Below, piece after piece: positions 53,771-61,447 of a DNA stretch of 64,000 nucleotides; positions within the stretch are counted from its first letter, which is position 1, and every line of letters begins with the position of its first letter. The DNA lies in contig NZ_JAGJEH010000003.1 of the NCBI RefSeq assembly GCF_018100925.1, positions 372,001 through 436,000 of the forward strand. Direction: 5' to 3'. The notes beneath the pieces are model-generated. The model ran no database searches. It had not been told where the DNA came from and was given only the letters and a program-made list of their open reading frames with translations. This stretch comes from Pseudoalteromonas luteoviolacea. GTDB lineage: Bacteria > Pseudomonadota > Gammaproteobacteria > Enterobacterales > Alteromonadaceae. Position numbers and translations under genes: made by a program.

Positions 53771-54979
53771 TTACACAGAGCGGGTGGCAGTTGCGGGTGA
53801 AATGTTTGCAGCGCTGTATGCGGTGGGGACAACAGCTATCAAACTTGCAATACAAACACTGATACCACCATATAAAAAGTATTCCAACGGTACAGAGTCT
53901 AAGCGGAAAAGTTCCATGAGTTTGACATTTAAGAGCACGGCAAAAAGGCTGCCAAATACTACTCCGATCCCAACAACAACAAGGTTTTCAATAATATAAA
54001 ACCTCATAATATGTATCTTACTCGCTCCTAGCGCCCTTCTTGTACCAATTTGACGACGTCGTTTCATCAGCGTGAAACGTGCCTGTCCAAATACCCCCAA
54101 CATAGTTAACATGACTAGTCCAATTGTGACACCAATCAGTATGCTCAACGAAGACTTCATGGCTTTGTATCCTGTTTCGCGAGTATATTTGAACGTGTGA
54201 AGATCTGCTACGAACTTACCCGGCTGTTGCAACAACAGATTGCGCACATCTTCCATAGCCTGTTCAAGCTGCCCCGCTCTGGCTTTCACCAAAAATCTAT
54301 TTTCACCGGAAAAGCTATATACAGGGAATACAACACTGCGTTCATTTCCTTTCCAATCAGGCCAAGTAGCAATTAACTTGTCGATAACGCCAACGATTTG
54401 GTACGGACGGCCATTCATATAAACTATTACACCTACCGCAGCTGACCAGTCTTCAGGCGACACGTGCTCAGCCATTGCTTTTGTGACGAGAATTGAGTTG
54501 GAGAGTTCACTGTAGTCTTGATTAGAAATCTTCATCTCACTATCTTCAAACCCTCGGCCCATTATTACATCCAAACTCAGAGTCTTCATAAACTCATCGG
54601 ACATACTGTAAATACCCGCGTAGGCGATAAAACTATCAGGGTCTTCAGACTCATTAAATTGCAACCCTAACCCCCATCCCGCCAATGGTATTGAGTTTGT
54701 TGTCACCACACTTTCAACACTGTTTAGCGCTTTAATACCCGCCAAATCTTGTTTTAAAAGTGCTTCATATGCCTCAGACTCAACCGGTAAATTAGTGCGA
54801 AATGAAAAAAGTACATCTTCACCAAGTCCACTTGGCAAGTTTATCTCATGCAACTTAGACATGGCCATATAGGAGATATTGATCAAAATCGTAAATGCCA
54901 CCGCTATTTGTACGATCAGTAATGTCGGGCCCGTTTTATTTTTCCACAGCGTTTTAAGTATGGGTGCGAAATCCTTCAT
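53771..54979 (-). CDS. FtsX/MacB-type ABC permease, set 1, second subunit
   Basis: A 402-residue ABC permease with one N-terminal helix (LLIVQIAVAFTILINISY), a periplasmic core domain of about 230 residues, and three C-terminal helices with the FtsX mark KRRRQIGTRRALGAS just after the first of them. Such permeases do not carry a substrate through a channel but transmit ATPase movement to the periplasm, as in MacB and LolCE. The start has AGGAG upstream. It is the last gene of an operon ATPase-permease-permease with a 9-base gap to the previous gene. The substrate is unknown. Confidence 0.9.
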   Translation of the reverse strand: MKDFAPILKTLWKNKTGPTLLIVQIAVAFTILINISYMAMSKLHEINLPSGLGEDVLFSFRTNLPVESEAYEALLKQDLAGIKALNSVESVVTTNSIPLAGWGLGLQFNESEDPDSFIAYAGIYSMSDEFMKTLSLDVIMGRGFEDSEMKISNQDYSELSNSILVTKAMAEHVSPEDWSAAVGVIVYMNGRPYQIVGVIDKLIATWPDWKGNERSVVFPVYSFSGENRFLVKARAGQLEQAMEDVRNLLLQQPGKFVADLHTFKYTRETGYKAMKSSLSILIGVTIGLVMLTMLGVFGQARFTLMKRRRQIGTRRALGASKIHIMRFYIIENLVVVGIGVVFGSLFAVLLNVKLMELFRLDSVPLEYFLYGGISVCIASLIAVVPTAYSAANISPATATRSV

Positions 54980-54988
54980 CTACTGCTC

Positions 54989-56323
54989 CTATAAACTTTT
55001 AAGCTGACTGGATAGTTGAACACGGCTCGTCCGATATATTGGCCATAATCCAAATAGCAGCGAAGTACTGACAGCCAATGCAACAGTAGATACCATTAAA
55101 GTTATATCCATCGTCATTACATTGACATGATACTCAGGGTACATATCTGTCAAAGCTGAGAGCCCTAACTGAGTTAACAATAAACCAATCACACCACCAA
55201 AAAAGCCAATCAGTGCCGCTTCAAAGCCAAATTGCACTGTAATATTTTGCTTAGACGCCCCCACGGCCCGGCGCAGGCCAACTTCGCCACCTTTTCCATG
55301 GAATTTTGTCATCATCAAACTCATTACATTGCATAGACAGGCAAATAAAAATGCCAACGCAAAACCGATGCCTATCTTATTTTCTTCACTAACAGCGCCT
55401 TCCTCTTCAAGGTACTCAGTAACAGACATCAAACGATTAGGCTCAGGTCGCGCAAATCTGCCTACTTTTCTTTGCTCCTCAGTATAGTCTTCCATAAACT
55501 TGAAATATTCATGCTTTTTATCTTCAGATTCAAACTCAACCCAAAACCTTATCCATGCGCATTCTGACAACATGACTTCCTGCAAAGTTGAGCTTGGGCC
55601 GTCACCCCAGCAATACCATCCCATTGTTGTTGGAGAAAAAAAGTTGTTTTGAATTTGTGACTCAAGCGGGACAAAAAAAGGCAACGTCGGGCTGTACATG
55701 TCATAATAGTTGACATAAAACTTAGGCGTAGGTTGCCAGTCATCAATCACGCCAACAACTCGATACAAATGAGTACCGACAATAATATGCTCTCCAACTG
55801 AGTTTGCCCCTTGAAACAGACGATCATTTTCTCTTTTCGACAAAACAATGACTGATTGACCTTGCTGATCAGCTTCCTCACTCCAAGTACCGCCATAGAT
55901 AAAGGGAGCACCAAACACACTAAAAAAATGTCGGCTTGTTGAACGTATTTGATGTAGTTGCGCATCAATAACATCCTCGTTTTCCGCTCTAACTGCCGAA
56001 TTAAATGAGACAAATGGCACATGCTTATCAGCTTTATTCGCAGCCAATAAAGCCATCGCATCTTGATACGTTAAAAGAGAGGGAATATCTACCTCACCGT
56101 TTTTTCTGTAACCTATTGGCTGTGAAGGGTCCCAAGAATTTAGATGTACCATTGCTACACGCTCACTCTTATGGGGTAATGGATTTTGACCCATCATGTA
56201 CCCGACGGTGATTGTTGTCATAGAAGCAGCTATGCCGATAGCGATCGTGCCTATCATCAGCAAACTCAGCAATGGCGTTTTTTTTAAGCTAAGCCAAGCT
56301 AGCTTGAAATAATACTTGCCCAT
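54989..56323 (-). CDS. FtsX/MacB-type ABC permease, set 1, first subunit
   Basis: A 444-residue permease of the same plan: N-terminal helix (TPLLSLLMIGTIAIGIAA), a large periplasmic domain, then three helices with KGGEVGLRRAVGAS. The start giving MGKYYFKLAWLSLKKT aligns residue for residue with its paralogue 3.5 kb to the right, and AGAGG is well placed for it. A GTG three codons upstream would sit on that site. The gene before it, the ATPase, ends 11 bases upstream. Confidence 0.9.
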   Translation of the reverse strand: MGKYYFKLAWLSLKKTPLLSLLMIGTIAIGIAASMTTITVGYMMGQNPLPHKSERVAMVHLNSWDPSQPIGYRKNGEVDIPSLLTYQDAMALLAANKADKHVPFVSFNSAVRAENEDVIDAQLHQIRSTSRHFFSVFGAPFIYGGTWSEEADQQGQSVIVLSKRENDRLFQGANSVGEHIIVGTHLYRVVGVIDDWQPTPKFYVNYYDMYSPTLPFFVPLESQIQNNFFSPTTMGWYCWGDGPSSTLQEVMLSECAWIRFWVEFESEDKKHEYFKFMEDYTEEQRKVGRFARPEPNRLMSVTEYLEEEGAVSEENKIGIGFALAFLFACLCNVMSLMMTKFHGKGGEVGLRRAVGASKQNITVQFGFEAALIGFFGGVIGLLLTQLGLSALTDMYPEYHVNVMTMDITLMVSTVALAVSTSLLFGLWPIYRTSRVQLSSQLKSL

Positions 56324-56334
56324 TATCTGCACCT

Positions 56335-57018
56335 CTAAGCTGATATAGCGTGTTTTTGCTCACTCAGATTTCCATCTCGTATCTCTACGATACGGCCAGC
56401 CTGCTGAGCTTGCTCCATATCGTGGGTGACCATTAAAATGCTAGTCCCCTGCTTATTAATATCTTTGAGTAGCGCCATAATACCGTCGGCCATTTTAGAA
56501 TCTAGGTTACCAGTCGGCTCATCGGCGAGTAAGAAGGAGGGACTACCCGCGAGTGCACGGGCAATAGCAACTCGCTGCTGTTGACCACCAGACAACTGTT
56601 GAGGGTAATGCGACTTTCGTCCAGCAAGACCGACCTGCTCAAGTGCGTTGAGCACACGTTCCGTTCGCTCTTTAGCGCTAAAATCTCGATATCTTAACGG
56701 CATTTCAACATTGTCGAATAAGTTGAGCTCGGGAATTAGATTAAAGCTCTGAAAAATGAAACCAATTTTTTGGTTTCGCAATGAAGATTTATGCTTGTCG
56801 GATAATCCGGTCGTGTCTTGGTTATCCAATAAGTATTGCCCTTGCGAGTGTTCCTCTAATAACCCAGCAATATTTAAAAATGTTGTTTTTCCAGAACCTG
56901 AAGGACCTACAACTGCAACAAACTCACCTTGTTGAATGTCAAGATCAAACGGCTGCAGCGCCTGCGTCTTAACCGTATCCGTGGTGAAGGACTTTGCTAC
57001 TCCTCGCATTTTAAGCAT
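56335..57018 (-). CDS. ABC transporter ATPase (LolD/MacB type), set 1
   Basis: A 227-residue ABC ATPase that powers the two permeases following it. All motifs are present: Walker A GPSGSGKTT, Q-loop IFQSFN, signature LSGGQQQR, Walker B LLADEPTGN and the His switch in VTHD. It belongs to the lipoprotein/macrolide export subfamily (ALQPFDLDIQQGEF start). AAAGGAAAT precedes the ATG. A periplasmic adaptor of the MacA type is absent from the neighbourhood. Confidence 0.94.
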   Translation of the reverse strand: MLKMRGVAKSFTTDTVKTQALQPFDLDIQQGEFVAVVGPSGSGKTTFLNIAGLLEEHSQGQYLLDNQDTTGLSDKHKSSLRNQKIGFIFQSFNLIPELNLFDNVEMPLRYRDFSAKERTERVLNALEQVGLAGRKSHYPQQLSGGQQQRVAIARALAGSPSFLLADEPTGNLDSKMADGIMALLKDINKQGTSILMVTHDMEQAQQAGRIVEIRDGNLSEQKHAISA

Positions 57019-57352
57019 GATATTTCCTTTAACTTTGTGTACTTATTATTCTACAGCATTTCACTATACTTACTGACTACAACGGGTCGTGAAAAAGAAT
57101 ATAGCTTGCTGTTCCTTAAGCATTTATTATATTTCATTCTCAAACTGAGTAATTAAGTACCCAAAAAGAGCACTCAAATTATTGTAGACTAAAAAAGACA
57201 AAATAAACACAAAATTAATATTATATTTACCGAAAAATAAAGTGCAGGGCAAGTTGTCATCGTAAATATAAATGCATAAAAGAGTGGCCAACAAAAGCAA
57301 ATAAATAAAGTTTGCTATTGAACCAATTGCTGCACATGCGCTTGCAAAAAGA
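57019..57352. other. Gap between the two ABC sets
   Basis: About 330 bases, very AT-rich. An open frame on the minus strand runs through it into the end of the neighbouring permease gene and would encode two hydrophobic helices, but it has no proper start codon or ribosome-binding site, so I do not call a gene. The promoter of the set 1 operon should lie near the left end. Confidence 0.4.
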
Positions 57353-58561
57353 TCACGCTGAACGTGTCGCTTCAGTTGGTGAAATACTCGCTGTTTTAAG
57401 CACAGGCTGAAGAACTGCCAATACGCCAGCCAAAAGTACAACAACCACACCAATGAGCAAATAATGCGCAGGTACGGGAACTAGGCCAAAATGCATTACC
57501 AGTAAGTTATTCGCGACAATGGTTAACCCTAAGCCAAACAAAATACCACACACATTAATACAGAGGTTCTCCAGCATAAAATATCTGATTATTTCATTCC
57601 GGCTAGCTCCTAACGCTCGCCTAATACCAATTTGTTTTTGTCGCTTTAGGATTGTATAGCGAGTTTGACCGAATACACCCAACATTATGATAATGGACAA
57701 ACCAACAATCACTATTTTAAGCGTATTATAAGCCGCTATCTGCGGTTGATATGCCCAAGCTCTTGTTTCAGTGATCTTCATAAAGTTGTCAATATCTCTA
57801 CTGGGATCAACTAAAAGCAAATCCTTCACATCTCTAATACTTTGATCAAGCAACCCCTTATGCGCACGCACAATAAAGCTCGCATCCGTCATCATAAATA
57901 GTGTGGGAACCAAGAAGTTGTTATTTTTATACCCCCAGAAACTCCAAGGGCCAACTAACTGTTCAACAATGCCTCTAACAGATTGTTCTTTGTCATTCAA
58001 ATACAGTGTTTTACCTAGTGCTTGGCGCCAGTCATTTGGATAAAGGTCCTGAGCTAAAGCTTTGGTGATCACCACACCAACAGGCTGACTCAAACCAAAA
58101 TCTTTCAACGCTCGCTCATCAGACAAGGTAAACCCCTCACCGGCGATCAGCTTTAACCCCATGGTTTCAATCATTTGATGGCCACCGGCATACAGGCCTG
58201 CTTTTGAATCATATTCATGTGTGCCTTGTTTTAATCTCACTTCCATACCCGCTCCACGGTGGGACAGCGGTATGGAGTTAACCGTGACAACCTCCTCGAC
58301 GCTATCTAACGCTCTGATAGCATCTAGATCTCGGTATATGCTGGCTACTCGCTCTTCTGGTGAGCCATGCAGAGACATTTGAAACGAAAATAAAACATCT
58401 TCATCTAAGCCGCTCGGATTAGTAAACTCTGAATGCTTCTGTACAAGCATAAAAACCGAATTAACGAGTATTGTGAATGCAACTGCAATTTGCAATATCA
58501 ACAAAAGAGGTGCTGTTTTGGCATATAACAATGATTTAAGAATTGGTTTAAGATCCTTCAT
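57353..58561 (-). CDS. FtsX/MacB-type ABC permease, set 2, second subunit
   Basis: A 402-residue permease, the same length as its set 1 counterpart and similar throughout (MKDLKPILKSLLYAKTAPLL against MKDFAPILKTLWKNKTGPTL). One N-terminal helix, a periplasmic domain, then three helices with KRQKQIGIRRALGAS. It lies nine bases after the first permease. Divergence between the paralogues in the periplasmic domain suggests different partners or cargo. Confidence 0.9.
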   Translation of the reverse strand: MKDLKPILKSLLYAKTAPLLLILQIAVAFTILVNSVFMLVQKHSEFTNPSGLDEDVLFSFQMSLHGSPEERVASIYRDLDAIRALDSVEEVVTVNSIPLSHRGAGMEVRLKQGTHEYDSKAGLYAGGHQMIETMGLKLIAGEGFTLSDERALKDFGLSQPVGVVITKALAQDLYPNDWRQALGKTLYLNDKEQSVRGIVEQLVGPWSFWGYKNNNFLVPTLFMMTDASFIVRAHKGLLDQSIRDVKDLLLVDPSRDIDNFMKITETRAWAYQPQIAAYNTLKIVIVGLSIIIMLGVFGQTRYTILKRQKQIGIRRALGASRNEIIRYFMLENLCINVCGILFGLGLTIVANNLLVMHFGLVPVPAHYLLIGVVVVLLAGVLAVLQPVLKTASISPTEATRSA

Positions 58562-58570
58562 TTAATTGAC

Positions 58571-59902
58571 CTATAAGCTCTTCAATTGGCTTGATGGCTG
58601 AATTTTACAAGCTCTATATATTGGGTACAGGCCAAAAAGCGAACTCGCAATCACAGACGACAATAACGTGGTTACCATCAACTCAACGTTCATTGTCATG
58701 AGTGCCGGGTTTAAGTGACTGTATATTTCAGCTGTGATGATCAGACCCAAATTTGCCAATAACAAACCCATAACTCCGCCTAAAAGACCTATCAGAATCG
58801 TTTCACAACCAAATTGCCAAGCAATATCTTCCCTACTTGCACCAACCGCTCTTCTTAATCCAATCTCAGCCCCTTTGCCATGAAATTTTGTCATCATTAA
58901 ACTCATACAGTTGAGTAAACAGGCGACTAAAAAAGCCAATGCCAGCCAAACTGCCAAACGACTATCTCCGGTCACAACTTTATTGTGTTTTATAAATTCT
59001 GGTACATTGAGCACTCGGTTCATTTGCTCACGTTGAAAACGTCCTAAAGCTCGCTGCTCCATCGCGTAATTATTCACAAAATCAAAATACGCTTCGCGCT
59101 GAGTTAAAGATTCAAGCTCTACCCAGAAGTACAGCCATACACATTCTGAAGTGAGCATAGAGCTAAATTTGTTCATCTCAAAGTCGCCCCAGCAGTACAT
59201 ACTAACATCACTTGCTGCAATCCATTCATTATCAATATTGGAGCGAAATGGAATGAACATATCTCTGACATCCATAAATGCATCATGGCTCTCAAGGTAA
59301 AATCGAGGCAGTACCACCCAATCATCCAATACGCCAACTACACGATATAAAAGCCCACCAATTAAGACTTCTTCTCCAACTGAATTTAGACCGTTAAAGA
59401 GTTTCATATTGCGCTTTTTTGACAATACAACTACCCGTTCACCTTGTTCGTCATCGGACTCTGTCCATCCAGAGCCATATAAAAACGGTACTTCAAACAT
59501 ATCAAAAAATTCATATGTGGTTGCCCGCAACAAGGTTGATAGCGCTTCGCCCGGTGGCTGACTTGGGGAACGACTCATTGTTTTATGGCTACCAATAATT
59601 GTTTGGCGCTTGCCTTTTTTTTCGTTGTATAAGTTCATTGCATCTTGATAAGTAACAAAAATGGGAATTTCTTCTTTTCCATCCTCCATTCTGTACATGC
59701 GCGACGGATCCCATGAGCTTAAATGAACAGTAAATAACCGCTCACTTTTACTGGGGATTGGATCTTTTGTCATCATGTAGCTAACAGTGTATGTGACCAT
59801 GGTCGCAGCAATGCCTATTGAAATAGTCGCTATCATTAAGAAACTTAACAGAGGTGTTCTTTTGAGACTAAATACCGCCATGCGTATATAGTAGTACAGC
59901 AT
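58571..59902 (-). CDS. FtsX/MacB-type ABC permease, set 2, first subunit
   Basis: A 443-residue permease paralogous to the one in set 1 (FSLKRTPLLSFLMIATIS; KGAEIGLRRAVGAS). The periplasmic domain shares the string of landmarks SERL/V-x-VHLSSWDPS and VWLYFWVELES. AGGAGA precedes the ATG. Unlike set 1, the upstream gene is not adjacent: about 600 bases separate it from its ATPase. Confidence 0.9.
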   Translation of the reverse strand: MLYYYIRMAVFSLKRTPLLSFLMIATISIGIAATMVTYTVSYMMTKDPIPSKSERLFTVHLSSWDPSRMYRMEDGKEEIPIFVTYQDAMNLYNEKKGKRQTIIGSHKTMSRSPSQPPGEALSTLLRATTYEFFDMFEVPFLYGSGWTESDDEQGERVVVLSKKRNMKLFNGLNSVGEEVLIGGLLYRVVGVLDDWVVLPRFYLESHDAFMDVRDMFIPFRSNIDNEWIAASDVSMYCWGDFEMNKFSSMLTSECVWLYFWVELESLTQREAYFDFVNNYAMEQRALGRFQREQMNRVLNVPEFIKHNKVVTGDSRLAVWLALAFLVACLLNCMSLMMTKFHGKGAEIGLRRAVGASREDIAWQFGCETILIGLLGGVMGLLLANLGLIITAEIYSHLNPALMTMNVELMVTTLLSSVIASSLFGLYPIYRACKIQPSSQLKSL

Positions 59903-60503
59903 GTTATCTCCTGTTCAGCGGTGGGTGTAGCACTAACATAATTTTTATAATTCTATTGCTCAGACACGCATACTTAAGCTCAAACCCTTTTAAAAATACT
60001 CACATCGAGCAAATAGCTAACCAAGGGGGGAAAGGCACTATAGATTCCAACTTACTAGCGACAAGTTGCTTAGTATATTTATCCACAATGATAACTGGCT
60101 CGCTGCCTAAAGCCTTTCAGACATAAGTGAGTTATATAGAGTATCCCAAGTATTTGATTATTATTGGTAAATGATATTCTAAACACAATTACGCCTAAAA
60201 TTCCTTCGTGTGTACCTAAGCTTTCCATCGCCCATATGTAATGCAGTTAAGCACTCGTCGAACTGAACCGTAAACATTTGAGGTTTATTTAGGGGTAATT
60301 TTTTTCTTCGCTGGTTAGGCTAACAAAAACCAAATAGATACACAATAAAAACCCAGAAACAACAAAGTTAACAGCTTCGTTATAAAAGAAGAAAAATTAT
60401 ATAGGAAAATGTTGCTCTACGGGGCGTATATAGGGGCGATTTTCAATTCAAGATTGCCCTAGCAATCAATATTTAGAATGTGGCTATTTAGCCAAGTATT
60501 TAA
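59903..60503. other. 600-base gap inside the second ABC set
   Basis: No supported gene. Both strands hold only tiny frames. A small hairpin, GATTGC-CCTA-GCAATC, lies at 60452-60467, about 35 bases after the ATPase gene, and may be a weak terminator. A promoter for the two permeases must exist near the left end. In set 1 the same junction is only 11 bases, so this gap marks an insertion or a lost gene. Confidence 0.45.
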
Positions 60504-61199
60504 TTAACCCCATCTTGCAGCATAGTGTTCGATACAACGCTCTTTTAAAACACCGTCGCGGATCTCAATAGCTCGTTTGGCTTGTTGCGCCAACTTTAAA
60601 CTGTGAGTGACCATTAAAATCGTGGTACCACACTGGTTAAGGGACGATAAAATAGCCATAATATCTGCGGCATTTTTCGAGTCTAAATTGCCAGTCGGCT
60701 CATCAGCTAATATGAGTGAGGGTTTACCAACTAATGCACGCGCAATGGCTACCCTTTGCTGTTGGCCACCAGACAACTGGTTTGGTTTACAGTTAATTCT
60801 GTCACACAGTCCAACTTGCTCTAGTAATGACATCACGCTGGCACGGCGCTGCTTGGCAGGCACCCTGCTGTAGCGCAAAGGGATCTCCACATTATCATAG
60901 ACATTTAGTTCGGGAAGCAGATGGAAGCCCTGAAAAACAAACCCAATATCAGAGCTTCGTAATCGAGATTTTTGTTTATCGCTGAGTGTCTTTACGTCTT
61001 TATCTAAAAAAGTATATTCGCCAGAGCTGGGAGACTCTAATAAACCAGCAATATTTAAAAAGGTCGTTTTTCCCGAACCAGACGGGCCGACCAACGCAAT
61101 AAAATCCCCCGATGAAACTTGCAAATTAAAAGGTTGTAATGCTTGAGTAACCACGGTGTTTTCTTCGTAATTTTTAGTAACACTGGAAAAATTAAGCAT
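60504..61199 (-). CDS. ABC transporter ATPase (LolD/MacB type), set 2
   Basis: A 231-residue ABC ATPase with Walker A GPSGSGKTT, Q-loop VFQGFH, signature LSGGQQQR, Walker B LILADEPTGN and the switch His in VTHS. It is clearly paralogous to the set 1 ATPase (TQALQPFNLQVSSGDF). I use the ATG; a GTG two codons upstream is possible. Its presumed permeases lie about 600 bases downstream. The C-terminal extension ERCIEHYAARWG is not in the set 1 copy. Confidence 0.92.
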   Translation of the reverse strand: MLNFSSVTKNYEENTVVTQALQPFNLQVSSGDFIALVGPSGSGKTTFLNIAGLLESPSSGEYTFLDKDVKTLSDKQKSRLRSSDIGFVFQGFHLLPELNVYDNVEIPLRYSRVPAKQRRASVMSLLEQVGLCDRINCKPNQLSGGQQQRVAIARALVGKPSLILADEPTGNLDSKNAADIMAILSSLNQCGTTILMVTHSLKLAQQAKRAIEIRDGVLKERCIEHYAARWG

Positions 61200-61397
61200 A
61201 TACACTCACTACTTTACCACTAAATTTATACTATTCATTACGATGAAAAACCAACACCCATCAGCAATATAATGAGAGAGGCTGCAAAAAGTACAGCCTG
61301 AAAGGCAATGAATACGCAACTGCATAGCTAAAAATATAACACGGCAAAAGCTGTATGCAACCCGCTAAATTCATTAAAAAAATACTAAGAATACAGC

Positions 61398-61433
61398 AAA
61401 AATGACTTGTTAGAGCAGTTGCCCCCTAACAAG
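61398..61433 (-). terminator. Terminator after metH
   Basis: On the minus strand CTTGTTAG and CTAACAAG pair over 8 bp across a 12-base loop and are followed by ATTTTT, 14 bases after the metH stop codon. Confidence 0.7.
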
Positions 61434-61447
61434 CCCACTGGATAGGT

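Noticed and set aside
57127..57453. Small two-helix membrane protein between the ABC sets
   Set aside because: The frame starts inside the permease gene at TTG, without a ribosome-binding site, and overlaps it by about 100 bases.
60242..60342. Short leftward peptide of about 32 codons in the ABC set 2 gap
   Set aside because: No ribosome-binding site and no leader, double-Gly or lipobox features expected of an exported peptide.
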